Below are positions 34,267-41,250 of a stretch of DNA of 57,361 nucleotides, piece by piece. How positions within the stretch are numbered: the first letter of the stretch is position 1; each line of letters starts with the position of its first letter. The DNA lies in NCBI RefSeq assembly GCF_001571065.1, contig NZ_BCSW01000020.1, forward strand, positions 1-57,361. Reading direction: 5' to 3'. This DNA comes from Dietzia cinnamea NBRC 102147 (lineage in GTDB: Bacteria > Actinomycetota > Actinomycetes > Mycobacteriales > Mycobacteriaceae). Both the position numbers and the translations under genes were made by a program. Under the pieces are notes generated by a model, which ran no database searches, was not told the origin of the DNA, and was given only the letters and a program-made list of their open reading frames with translations.

Positions 34267-34859
34267 TCGTCGGTCCCCGGGACGGGGAGCGGCAACGTGC
34301 GCTCGAGGACCGCGAACGGCCGTGCATCGCCCTCGAAGCGGTACGACCGCAGCACATCGGTGAAGCCTAGCGACCGGTACAGCCGCCACGCGCTGTTGTC
34401 CTCGCCCTCGACCTCGGGTGTGGACAACAGGACCCTGCTCTCCGGACGGTCCGCCAGGAACCTGCGCAGCAGTGTCCCGCCGATACCGCGGCCCTGGTGG
34501 GTGGGCGAGACGTGCAGTTCGGTCAGCTCGACGTAGTCGGACGGGAGTTCGCGCTCCCGGTCGCGCAACCCCCGGGAGACCTGCTCGTACCACCACTGGC
34601 CGGGCGCGCCGTGGTAGCCGTAACAGATCGCGACCAGCGGGCCCCTCGACTGTCCGAGCAGGCGCCGGCGCGGGGCCTCGAACGCGGCCACCCCGGACCA
34701 GCCGTCGCGGTAGCTGTGCTCCATCCAGGCGGCCGCCCGGGAGCGGATCACCTGCGACGGGTAGCCCATGGCGTCGACGTAGACCCCCAGAGCCTCGGGC
34801 AGTCGGTCTCGGAAGTCGGCGGCGTCCAGCCGGGTGATCACGGTGTCCATCCACCCCAT
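34263..34859 (-). CDS. GNAT family N-acetyltransferase (Rv2170-like)
   Basis: This 198-residue GCN5-related acetyltransferase has the acetyl-CoA site HVSPTHQGRGIGGTLLRRFL (Q/R-x-x-G-x-G/A at about 123-129), and conserved ELTELHV and AWRLYRSLGFTDV. The N-terminal half resembles Rv2170, a lysine acetyltransferase reported to modify isocitrate lyase. The ATG at 34859 or at 34850 (MDTVITRL) could be the start. It heads the coupled group with the oxidoreductase and lppM. Substrate is not predictable from sequence. Confidence 0.9.
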   Translation of the reverse strand: MGWMDTVITRLDAADFRDRLPEALGVYVDAMGYPSQVIRSRAAAWMEHSYRDGWSGVAAFEAPRRRLLGQSRGPLVAICYGYHGAPGQWWYEQVSRGLRDRERELPSDYVELTELHVSPTHQGRGIGGTLLRRFLADRPESRVLLSTPEVEGEDNSAWRLYRSLGFTDVLRSYRFEGDARPFAVLERTLPLPVPGTDE

Positions 34860-34955
34860 TTGATCACGGGCGCGGATCCGGGGCGCCGGGATGTGTCGTA
34901 CCCCGGCGATACCGTGCGCGCAGACGCGGAGGTGCAGGAGGCGGAGGTGCAGCAG

Positions 34956-35375
34956 ATGGACACGAGGAGGACGCGGACCACGAGCAGGACGCGGTCGTCC
35001 CGCGGGGGTGCCGCGGGGTCACTCGGCCGCGCCGGGCGCGCCGAGGTGCATCGTGGTCGCGCGGTCGCGGCGGCCGACCCGTCGGAGCGCTTCGTCGAGG
35101 CGTACCGCGCCGCGCGGTGCGCTGCCGGCGCGTTGCTGGCCCCGGGGCCCCGGCGTCGCGGTCCGGTCGATGTCTGGCACCGGCTCGCGGCGGAGGCGCC
35201 TGAACTGGGGGAGTGGGCGACCGCCTTCGCCGGGTATTCCGCTCTAGCTGCCGCCGTCGAGGACGGGCTCCCGCGGACGATCTCAGCCCGCATGGCGGAC
35301 GATTTCCTGTGGGCGGTGGGCCGCTTCATGGACCTGGTGGACCGGCGCCTGGGCGTCCTGGGCCCCGCGGCCTGA
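34956..35375 (+). CDS. SAV_6107-type HEPN domain protein
   Basis: This 139-residue protein has a basic disordered head (Arg/Thr/Ser-rich, residues 1-35), then a four-helix HEPN-like region (SERFVEAYRAARCAAGALLA ... WHRLAAEAPELGEWATAFAGY). The HEPN RNase motif (R-x4-6-H) is not seen, so RNase activity is doubtful. The ATG at 34956 has GGAGGT 7 nt upstream; the longer open frame upstream is antisense to the GNAT gene and not real. It is divergent from the GNAT gene. Function is unknown. Confidence 0.75.
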   Translation: MDTRRTRTTSRTRSSRGGAAGSLGRAGRAEVHRGRAVAAADPSERFVEAYRAARCAAGALLAPGPRRRGPVDVWHRLAAEAPELGEWATAFAGYSALAAAVEDGLPRTISARMADDFLWAVGRFMDLVDRRLGVLGPAA

Positions 35376-35400
35376 CCCGTCCGGCCGCGGACCCGCCGTC

Positions 35401-35419
35401 CCCCTGGCCCGTCCAGGGG
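35401..35419 (+). terminator. small hairpin after HEPN gene
   Basis: A 7-bp perfect stem (CCCCTGG with CCAGGGG) and 5-nt loop lie 26 bp after the HEPN stop. No T run follows. A weak terminator is the likely role. Confidence 0.45.
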
Positions 35420-35450
35420 AATCCCGGTGGTCCCGGCCGCGTTGCCCTCG

Positions 35451-35456
35451 TATGAT
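35451..35456 (+). promoter_or_regulatory. promoter -10 box of DUF3040 gene
   Basis: TATGAT matches the bacterial -10 consensus at five of six positions. It would start transcription near 35463, leaving a leader of about 89 nt. No good -35 was seen. Confidence 0.55.
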
Positions 35457-35551
35457 GGGGAGAACCATGACCGGCTGATCACCGTCCGCGGTCGGTGCGA
35501 ACCGACCGAGCCGGCCACGCTCGTCATCACGAGCATCTGAAGGAGGTCGAA

Positions 35552-35968
35552 GTGCCCCTGTCCGAGCACGAGCAGCGCATGCTCAAGGAGATCGAGAGCG
35601 CGCTCTACGCCGACGACCCCAAGTTCGCGTCGTCCGTCCGTAAGACCGGCGCGAGTGGCGCCCGGCGTCCCGCGGGCCTGGTCGTGGCGCTCGCCGTCCT
35701 CGGTGTGGCACTTCTCATCGGTGGTCTGGCCCTCGACGTCAAGCCGGGCGGTTTCCCCGTGCTGAGCCTCGTCGGGTTCCTGGTCATGTTCGCGGCCGGG
35801 GTGCTCGCGCTACGTTCGACGCCGTCAGCGGGTGCGCCGGGGGTCAAGAACCCGGGCGGGCCGCGTGTCCCCGGGGCCGGGCGGGCCTCCTCCAAGTCCT
35901 CCGATGGTCGGTCCTACTCCTCGAGGATGGAGGACCGGTTCCGCCGTCGCTTCGAGCAGGGGCCCTGA
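35552..35968 (+). CDS. DUF3040 membrane protein (Rv2169c-like)
   Basis: This 138-residue protein starts MPLSEHEQRMLKEIESALYADDPKFA, the DUF3040 signature written here in the order it occurs, then has two transmembrane helices (about 48-66 and 75-93) and a basic C-terminal tail. The GTG at 35552 is preceded by AAGGAGG at 6-nt spacing. It sits between the HEPN gene and the mraZ region, as in mycobacteria. Function is unknown. Confidence 0.88.
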   Translation: MPLSEHEQRMLKEIESALYADDPKFASSVRKTGASGARRPAGLVVALAVLGVALLIGGLALDVKPGGFPVLSLVGFLVMFAAGVLALRSTPSAGAPGVKNPGGPRVPGAGRASSKSSDGRSYSSRMEDRFRRRFEQGP

Positions 35969-36006
35969 TCGATCGACTGCCTCCGGGCCGACCACCACGC
36001 TTCAGA

Positions 36007-36040
36007 TGAAGGGGTGAGCGCACCAGCGCTCACCCCTTCA
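36007..36040 (+). terminator. terminator of DUF3040 gene
   Basis: A perfect 15-bp stem (36007-36021 with 36026-36040) closes a 4-nt ACCA loop, 39 bp after the stop. It is followed by a short CCCATTTCCC. This is the strongest hairpin in the window. Confidence 0.9.
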
Positions 36041-36049
36041 CCCATTTCC

Positions 36050-36122
36050 CGGCCCACCGGCCCACCGGCCCACCGGCCCGAGGCCCATCGGTCCACCGGC
36101 CCACCGGCCCGCCGGCCCGCCG
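36050..36122. repeat. short tandem repeats, GGCCCACC-like 8-bp units
   Basis: About nine imperfect 8-bp units (GGCCCACC, with variants GGCCCGCC, GGCCCATC and GGTCCACC) follow the terminator. They look like a slippage-prone microsatellite. Confidence 0.75.
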
Positions 36123-36194
36123 GGGTACGGCTTCTCGCATTCACGCCACGCTCGCGGGGACGCCACGGGTCCTCCGGCATCCACTCGCGCAGTC

Positions 36195-36335
36195 GGCGTC
36201 TCGCCGGCGGGGCTCAACGCCGAGTCCACAGCCGCTCCCTCGGATGGCGTCTCGCTCGCGCGGATGTGCGCCGAGCATGCAGCCGCTCCCGGGGATGGCG
36301 TCTCGCACCCACCGCGGTGCGCGCGAGACGCCATC
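36195..36335. repeat. 51-bp direct repeats ending in an inverted repeat
   Basis: Units start at 36195, 36246 and 36297, each with GGCGTCTCGC, and share CAGCCGCTCCC before the next unit; the period is exactly 51 bp. The third unit is truncated and runs into a 13-bp perfect inverted repeat (GATGGCGTCTCGC at 36294-36306 and its complement at 36323-36335) that encloses a 10-bp palindrome CACCGCGGTG. Confidence 0.75.
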
Positions 36336-36350
36336 TTGGCGTGCGGCTGC

Positions 36351-36436
36351 GGCTGCGGCTGAGCGGGCCGGGCGGCTGCGGCTGAGCGAGCTGGGCGGCT
36401 TCGGCTGAGCGGGCCGGGCGGCTGAGCGAGCTGGGC
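36351..36436. repeat. 23-bp tandem repeats
   Basis: Three full units (36351-36373, 36374-36396, 36397-36419) and one 17-bp partial unit (36420-36436) share the core GGCT-GCGGCTGAGCG and end alternately GGCCGGGC or AGCTGGGC. The alternation suggests an older 46-bp duplication. Confidence 0.75.
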
Positions 36437-36468
36437 GGCTGCGCGCCCGACCCCTCCCCGCCCCGGAG

Positions 36469-36507
36469 CCCCACCACGCCCCACCCCGACGCCCCACCAC
36501 TCCCCAC
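36469..36507. promoter_or_regulatory. possible distal inverted MraZ-like boxes
   Basis: CCCCAC, the reverse complement of GTGGGG, occurs at 36469, 36479, 36492 and 36502, that is two pairs with 10-bp spacing. They lie about 150-190 bp upstream of the promoter boxes. Composition alone could give some of these. Confidence 0.3.
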
Positions 36508-36656
36508 CGGCCGCCCTCAGGGCCGCCTCATGAGCTACTTCAGTCACATCGGCCTCAGTAAGTCGCTGAATGTGCGGTTCGTGACGAGGGCTCGACAGCA
36601 GGGGGTCGTCCGTGTCGACGAGGCGGAAACCGTCTGAAGTGCAGTGATGTAAGACA

Positions 36657-36712
36657 GTGGGGAGAAGTGGGGCGCACGCCTTGTTTGTGGGGCGTAGTGG
36701 GGTACAGTGGGG
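36657..36712 (+). promoter_or_regulatory. mraZ promoter with five phased GTGGGG boxes (MraZ operator)
   Basis: GTGGGG occurs at 36657, 36667, 36687, 36697 and 36707, on a strict 10-bp grid with one gap. Within the grid are a -35-like TTGTTT (36681-36686) and a -10 TACAGT (36703-36708) 16 bp apart, so transcription would start near 36715. MraZ of other bacteria binds directly repeated TGGG-type boxes with about 10-bp spacing in its own promoter. Autoregulation of the dcw cluster is therefore likely. Confidence 0.75.
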
Positions 36713-36754
36713 CACGCAAGGAGCTCGATGGGCCTGGACCCCAGGAGGTGGCGG

Positions 36755-37231
36755 GTGACCGACACCGATCCCGTCGACTCCGGACGCGAACGAGCCTTCG
36801 TCGGGTACGGGACCCACCGTCCCAAGCTCGACGACAAGGGGCGGCTGACGATCCCCGCCAGATTCAGGCCAGGCCTGGCGGACGGGGTGGTGGTGTGTGG
36901 GTGGTTCACCAACACGCTGTCGGTCTTCCCTGAGGGCGAGTTCGACGCGCTGGTCAGAAAGGTCCGGCCGACCGCCAACCTCAGCGAGAGGCACATGGCG
37001 TTCTTCCGGCTCCTGGTGAGCGGCGCGGAAGTCCAGCAACTGGACTCGCAGGGACGGATCTCCATCCCCGCGAGTCAGCGGAACTACGCGGGTCTGGACA
37101 AGGACTGCGTCGTCAACGGCCTCGGGGAGCGTCTCGAGGTCTGGGACGCCGAGGCGTGGGACCGCTACAGCGCGGAGAACCTACCCGTGTTCTCCGAGAT
37201 GGAGGGCACCTCGCTCGGGATCGAGTTCTGA
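36755..37231 (+). CDS. mraZ: transcriptional regulator MraZ
   Basis: This 158-residue protein has two SpoVT-AbrB-like halves with the twin MraZ motifs: THRPKLDDKGRLTIPARF and VQQLDSQGRISIPASQR. The family forms ring-shaped octamers or dodecamers that bind direct repeats in front of mraZ. The start is a GTG at 36755 with AGGAGGT 6 nt upstream; ATGs upstream lack an RBS. The N-terminal 15 residues before the family start are an extra extension. It opens the dcw cluster. Confidence 0.95.
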   Translation: MTDTDPVDSGRERAFVGYGTHRPKLDDKGRLTIPARFRPGLADGVVVCGWFTNTLSVFPEGEFDALVRKVRPTANLSERHMAFFRLLVSGAEVQQLDSQGRISIPASQRNYAGLDKDCVVNGLGERLEVWDAEAWDRYSAENLPVFSEMEGTSLGIEF

Positions 37232-37276
37232 TCCCGGGAGAGGAAGGACGAGAACGCACACGAGAGCACGACGGAC

Positions 37277-37359
37277 GGAGCCCCCCGGCCCCTGCCCGGC
37301 ACCACCCTGACGTACTTCCCCGACGCCAGGTGGGTACCGGACGGGGACCAGGGGGCTCC
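37277..37359 (+). ncRNA. mraW RNA motif candidate in the rsmH leader
   Basis: The 172-bp gap between mraZ and rsmH can fold. GGAGCCCCC (37277-37285) pairs with GGGGGCTCC (37351-37359), with a further GG/CC behind a mismatch, and an inner GTAC/GTAC pairing encloses TTCCCCGACGCCAGGTGG. A conserved hairpin with a conserved loop, the mraW RNA motif, is known upstream of mraW (rsmH) in actinobacteria, and this position fits. I could not score it against the published model. Confidence 0.55.
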
Positions 37360-37403
37360 ACCACAACCGCCGGAGCACCGACGACCGGACGCGAGGAGGC
37401 GAG

Positions 37404-38426
37404 ATGGCAGAACGGCCCGATGCCGACCGCGACGCCACGCGCTCCGGGCACATCCCCGTCTTCCTCGAGCGCACCATCGAGCTCTTCCGTCCCGTCGTCG
37501 AGGCCGCCGCGGAGGAGGGGCGCGCACCCGTCATCGTGGACGGCACCCTCGGTCTCGGTGGGCATTCCTCGCACCTGCTGGCCGAGTTCGGCGAGCTGCG
37601 TGTACTCGGCGTGGACCGCGACCCCGAGGCGCTCGACATGGCGACCCGCCGGCTCACCGCCTATCGCGGCCGCTTCACTCCCGTCCACGCCCGCTTCGAC
37701 GACTTCGACAGCGTCACCGCGGCGCTACCTCCGGATGCGCGTGACGACGCCGGCCCGGCGATCGACGGCATCCTCCTCGACTTCGGCGTCTCCTCGATGC
37801 AGCTCGACGTCGCCGAGCGCGGATTCGCGTACTCGGTGGACGCGCCGCTCGACATGAGGATGGACCCCACCACCGGCCCGACCGCCGCCGACATCCTCGC
37901 CGACTATCCGCGCGACGACATCGCCCGGGTCCTCCGGGTGTACGGCGAGGAGCGCTTCGCCCGGCAGATCGCGGCCGCGATCGTCCGCCGACGCGACACC
38001 GATCCCATCGTCACCAGCTCCCAGCTGGTCGAACTGCTCTACGACACGATCCCCCAGGGCGCCCGCCGGACCGGTGGGCATCCGGGCAAGCGAGTGTTCC
38101 AGGCCCTGCGCATCGAGGTCAACGCCGAACTCGAGGCCGTCGAGAACGCCGTGCCCGGCTACCTCGACCTCCTGCGGTTCGGCGGTCGCGCGGTCTTCAT
38201 GGCGTACCACTCCCTCGAGGACAAGATCGTCAAGCGCGAACTCGCGACCCGCACCGCCTCCCGCACCCCGGCGGGCCTGCCGGTGGAGCTGCCCGGCCAC
38301 GGCCCCGAGTTCGAGGCCGTCACCAGGGGAGCGGAGAAGGCCTCTCAGGAGGAGATCGACCACAACCCGCGCTCGGCCTCGGTCCGGGTGCGATGCGTCC
38401 GGCGTATCGACGGGAGAACCCCATGA
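37404..38426 (+). CDS. rsmH: 16S rRNA (cytosine(1402)-N(4))-methyltransferase
   Basis: This 340-residue enzyme (MraW) methylates C1402 of 16S rRNA using SAM. Visible: VDGTLGLGGHSSHLL (SAM loop), GVDRDPEAL, DGILLDFGVSSMQLD, RVFQALRIEVNAELE, and AYHSLEDKIVKR. The ATG at 37404 has GAGGAGG upstream. Its stop overlaps the FtsL-like start (ATGA). The insertion of about 20 residues around PPDARDDAGPA is not unusual for actinobacteria. Confidence 0.97.
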   Translation: MAERPDADRDATRSGHIPVFLERTIELFRPVVEAAAEEGRAPVIVDGTLGLGGHSSHLLAEFGELRVLGVDRDPEALDMATRRLTAYRGRFTPVHARFDDFDSVTAALPPDARDDAGPAIDGILLDFGVSSMQLDVAERGFAYSVDAPLDMRMDPTTGPTAADILADYPRDDIARVLRVYGEERFARQIAAAIVRRRDTDPIVTSSQLVELLYDTIPQGARRTGGHPGKRVFQALRIEVNAELEAVENAVPGYLDLLRFGGRAVFMAYHSLEDKIVKRELATRTASRTPAGLPVELPGHGPEFEAVTRGAEKASQEEIDHNPRSASVRVRCVRRIDGRTP

Positions 38427-39238
38427 CGAGCACGATCGACACGCCCGGCACCGTTGACGGGCTCGACACCCACCCGGCCCCCGGCGCGGACGCCGACGCC
38501 CCGGCCGGGGCGGGACGGGCCGTCGGCCTCCGACGCAGGCCGGTCACGCGCTCCGTCCGTGGCCGTCGCACCGTGGTCGTCCCCGCGGAACGTCTGAGCC
38601 CCGCGGAACTGGCCGCGAGGGTGCCCTTCCTCGTCGTCCTGCTCCTCCTCATCGGCGCAGGCGTCGGCGGCACCCTCCTACTGTCGGCCCAGACCACCCA
38701 GGACACCTACGACCTCAAGAACGCACGCGACGCCAACGTCGAACTGGTCGAGCGGATGGAGGCGCTCCGCGCGTCCAACGAGCGCGCCCGCTCTGCCGAG
38801 GTGCTCGCGCAGCGCGCCGAGAAGCTGGGCATGGTCGGCGTCGCCAGCGCACCCATCCTGACCCGGGGATCCGACGGCGTCATCGAGATCGTGGGGGAGC
38901 CGGAAGCCAAGCTCGGCGCGCCGATCAAGCCGCTCCAACCCGCTCCGGTAGCGTCCGAGCCGTCGAGGTCGTCCGACCGGGACGCGTTCGATGCGCCGCC
39001 CGCACAGGTGCCGCAGGACCGGACCCCCCGCGGCGTCGCCCCCGTTCCTTATCCGCCGCTCGCCGGCCCGCCGTCCCCGGTGGCGCCGCCGTCCCCCATG
39101 GTCGAACCGGCGCCGCCGGCCCCCGGCGCCGACGCGGGCCCCGCCCCCGACCCGGTGTCCCCGGCCGCGCCGCCCGCCCCGGCGGCGCCTGGTGACGGTG
39201 CCGCGACGCTCGCCCCGGTGCCCGGACAACCCTTCTAG
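38423..39238 (+). CDS. FtsL-like divisome membrane protein (Rv2164c-like)
   Basis: This 271-residue bitopic protein occupies the ftsL slot. A basic cytosolic head precedes one transmembrane helix (about 67-88), then a coiled coil (about 93-135, with leucine/alanine heptads) and a very long Pro/Ala-rich extracellular tail (165-271). FtsL forms a complex with FtsB and FtsQ and activates FtsWI. The Pro-rich tail is an actinobacterial addition. The ATG at 38423 overlaps the rsmH stop. Confidence 0.85.
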   Translation: MTSTIDTPGTVDGLDTHPAPGADADAPAGAGRAVGLRRRPVTRSVRGRRTVVVPAERLSPAELAARVPFLVVLLLLIGAGVGGTLLLSAQTTQDTYDLKNARDANVELVERMEALRASNERARSAEVLAQRAEKLGMVGVASAPILTRGSDGVIEIVGEPEAKLGAPIKPLQPAPVASEPSRSSDRDAFDAPPAQVPQDRTPRGVAPVPYPPLAGPPSPVAPPSPMVEPAPPAPGADAGPAPDPVSPAAPPAPAAPGDGAATLAPVPGQPF

Positions 39239-39262
39239 CACCCCACCCGAAAGGCCCCCGAG

Positions 39263-41176
39263 ATGACCGAACGACGCACCCCGGAAGCGGGACGCCGGGC
39301 TACCTCGGGTGACCCGCGCGCCACCGAACCGCGCGTCGGACGGCCACCGAACCGGTTCGGGCGGGTTCTCACCACCAACTCGACCGAGCGCCGGTTCACC
39401 TTCATGCGGTCCGCGTTCGCGCTGATCATGGTGATCGCCCTCGTCAAACTCTTCTGGGTGCAGACCATCGGGGGCACCGAACTCGCGGCCCGCGCCGAGA
39501 GCCAGCGGCAGGTCCACCAGGTCCTGCCGGCCGCCCGCGGGGCGATCGTCGACCTGGACGGCGACCCCATCGCCTTCACCCGCGAGGCCCGCGACCTGTC
39601 GATCCAGCCGCTCGTCGAACAGCAGAACGCCGAGGCCCGCCGCGAGCTCGACAGCACCAAGCCGACGTGGGACGAGCTCGTCGTGGAGATCGCCGACGAG
39701 TTCGAGGCCGTGCTCGGCGACGCCGTCGACCGCGACGAGATCGAGGCCAAGCTCTCCTCCGGTGGCGGCTTCACCTACCTCGTCCGCAACGTCGACGTCA
39801 CCCAGGCCAACGCGATCGTCCGAAAGTTCCCGATGATCGGCGCCGAGCGCGTCGACATCCGCGAATACCCGGGCGGCGCGCTCGCCGCCAATGTCGTCGG
39901 CGCCACCACCAAGAGCGACGAGGGCAAGCTGATCGGCCTGCAGGGCATCGAGTCCCACTTCAACGACCAGCTCGACGGCGAGGACGGCCGGCAGACCTTC
40001 GACCGGGCCCAGGACAACACGGTCATCCCCGGCACCCTGCGCAACGTCACCGAACCGCGCGACGGCGACACGATCCGCCTCACCCTCGACGCCGACCTGC
40101 AGTGGCACGTCCAGAAGGCGATCCAGTCCGCCAAGGACACCTCGGGCGCGAAGAGCGCCTCTGCCGTCGTCCTGGACGCGCGGACCGGCGAGGTCCGGGC
40201 GATGGCCAACGACAACACGTTCAACCCGGCCGTCGGAGTGGGCGCCGAGCTCGAGCGTGGCGCGGACCTCGGCAACCCGGCCATCACCTCCCCGTTCGAG
40301 CCGGGCTCCGTGCAGAAGATCATCACCGCGGCCGCCGCCATCGAGGCCGGACTGACCCACCCGGACGAGGTGCACTCGGTCGACGGCAGCATCCGCATGG
40401 AGGGAGTCACGGTCTCCGACGCGTGGCAGCACGGGCCCACGCCGTACACCACGACCGGCATCTTCGGGAAGTCCTCCAACGTCGGCACTCTCATGCTCGC
40501 CCAGCGGGTGGGCAAGGAGCCGTTCTCGCAGTACCTGGAGAAGTTCGGCCTCGGCCAGCGCACCGGCATCGAACTGGCGGGGGAGTCGGAGGGCCTCGTG
40601 CCCGACCTGCAGAACTGGCAGGGCGGCACGTTCGCCAACCTGCCGATAGGGCAGGGCCTGTCCATGACCACCCTGCAGATGGCCGGGATCTACCAGACCA
40701 TCGCCAACGACGGCGTCCGCGTGCCGCCCCGGATCGTCGCCGAGCGGGTCGGCCCGGACGGCGAGAGCCACCCCACCGAACGCCCCGAGGGCGAACGAGT
40801 GGTCAGCACCGAGACCGCCCGCACCGTGCGCGACATGTTCCGCGCGGTCGTGCAGTCCGGGCCCGGGGCGCAGGCCGGCACCGGCCCCCAGGCCGCGGTC
40901 GCCGGCTACCAGATCAGCGGCAAAACCGGCACCGCGCAGCAGATCGACCCGGGTTGCTCCTGCTACTCCAACTCGCGCTACTGGATCACCTTCGCCGGCA
41001 TCCTGCCGGCCGACGACCCGCGCTACGTGATCGCCGTCATGCTCGACGCGCCCTCCCGCGGCGTGCTCGGCGCGTCCGCCGCCCCGCTGTTCCACGACAT
41101 CGCGTCATGGCTGGTCAACAGGGACAACATCCCGCCGTCCGCCCCCGCGCCGGAACTGGTCCTGCAGGCGCGGTGA
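39263..41176 (+). CDS. pbpB: penicillin-binding protein PbpB/FtsI (class B transpeptidase)
   Basis: This 637-residue monofunctional septal transpeptidase has a TM helix at 49-68 and a class-B N-domain. The catalytic motifs are SVQK (S349), SSN (404-406) and KTGT (554-557). It cross-links septal peptidoglycan with FtsW as partner. A CSC (565-567) lies just behind KTGT in a loop; this is not part of the usual FtsI pattern. The ATG is 25 bp after the FtsL-like stop. Confidence 0.97.
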   Translation: MTERRTPEAGRRATSGDPRATEPRVGRPPNRFGRVLTTNSTERRFTFMRSAFALIMVIALVKLFWVQTIGGTELAARAESQRQVHQVLPAARGAIVDLDGDPIAFTREARDLSIQPLVEQQNAEARRELDSTKPTWDELVVEIADEFEAVLGDAVDRDEIEAKLSSGGGFTYLVRNVDVTQANAIVRKFPMIGAERVDIREYPGGALAANVVGATTKSDEGKLIGLQGIESHFNDQLDGEDGRQTFDRAQDNTVIPGTLRNVTEPRDGDTIRLTLDADLQWHVQKAIQSAKDTSGAKSASAVVLDARTGEVRAMANDNTFNPAVGVGAELERGADLGNPAITSPFEPGSVQKIITAAAAIEAGLTHPDEVHSVDGSIRMEGVTVSDAWQHGPTPYTTTGIFGKSSNVGTLMLAQRVGKEPFSQYLEKFGLGQRTGIELAGESEGLVPDLQNWQGGTFANLPIGQGLSMTTLQMAGIYQTIANDGVRVPPRIVAERVGPDGESHPTERPEGERVVSTETARTVRDMFRAVVQSGPGAQAGTGPQAAVAGYQISGKTGTAQQIDPGCSCYSNSRYWITFAGILPADDPRYVIAVMLDAPSRGVLGASAAPLFHDIASWLVNRDNIPPSAPAPELVLQAR

Positions 41177-41192
41177 CCGGCGCCCGGCAGGG

Positions 41193-41198
41193 TAGCGT
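41193..41198 (+). promoter_or_regulatory. possible internal promoter -10 before murE
   Basis: TAGCGT fits TANNNT and lies in the 74-bp gap between pbpB and murE. It would give a leader of about 46 nt. There is no clear -35. Confidence 0.35.
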
Positions 41199-41250
41199 GT
41201 AGCGGGTTCACGGGAGGGATCGAGCGAGGAAGGCGGGGCGAGGACAGGCG

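Larger units (their letters stand above)
35969..36754. other. 786-bp non-coding repeat-rich region upstream of mraZ
   Basis: No ORF with a credible start, RBS and codon pattern was found here. In order it contains a strong terminator (36007-36040), GGCCCACC-type short repeats (36050-36122), three 51-bp repeats (36195 on), a 13-bp inverted repeat, 23-bp tandem repeats (36351-36436), CCCCAC pairs (36469-36507), and the mraZ promoter with phased GTGGGG boxes (36657-36712). Long open frames on the minus strand are composition artefacts. Confidence 0.8.

Noticed and set aside
34956-35375. HEPN gene as the toxin of a toxin-antitoxin pair
   Set aside because: The RNase motif is missing and no partner MNT or antitoxin gene is adjacent.
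36195-36436. CRISPR array
   Set aside because: The 51-bp and 23-bp units are contiguous tandem repeats without unique spacers, and no cas gene is present.
36038-37039. 333-codon minus-strand frame across the repeat island and mraZ promoter
   Set aside because: It overlaps the mraZ coding region and promoter antisense, and its Pro/Ala/Arg content comes from the tandem repeats; no RBS.
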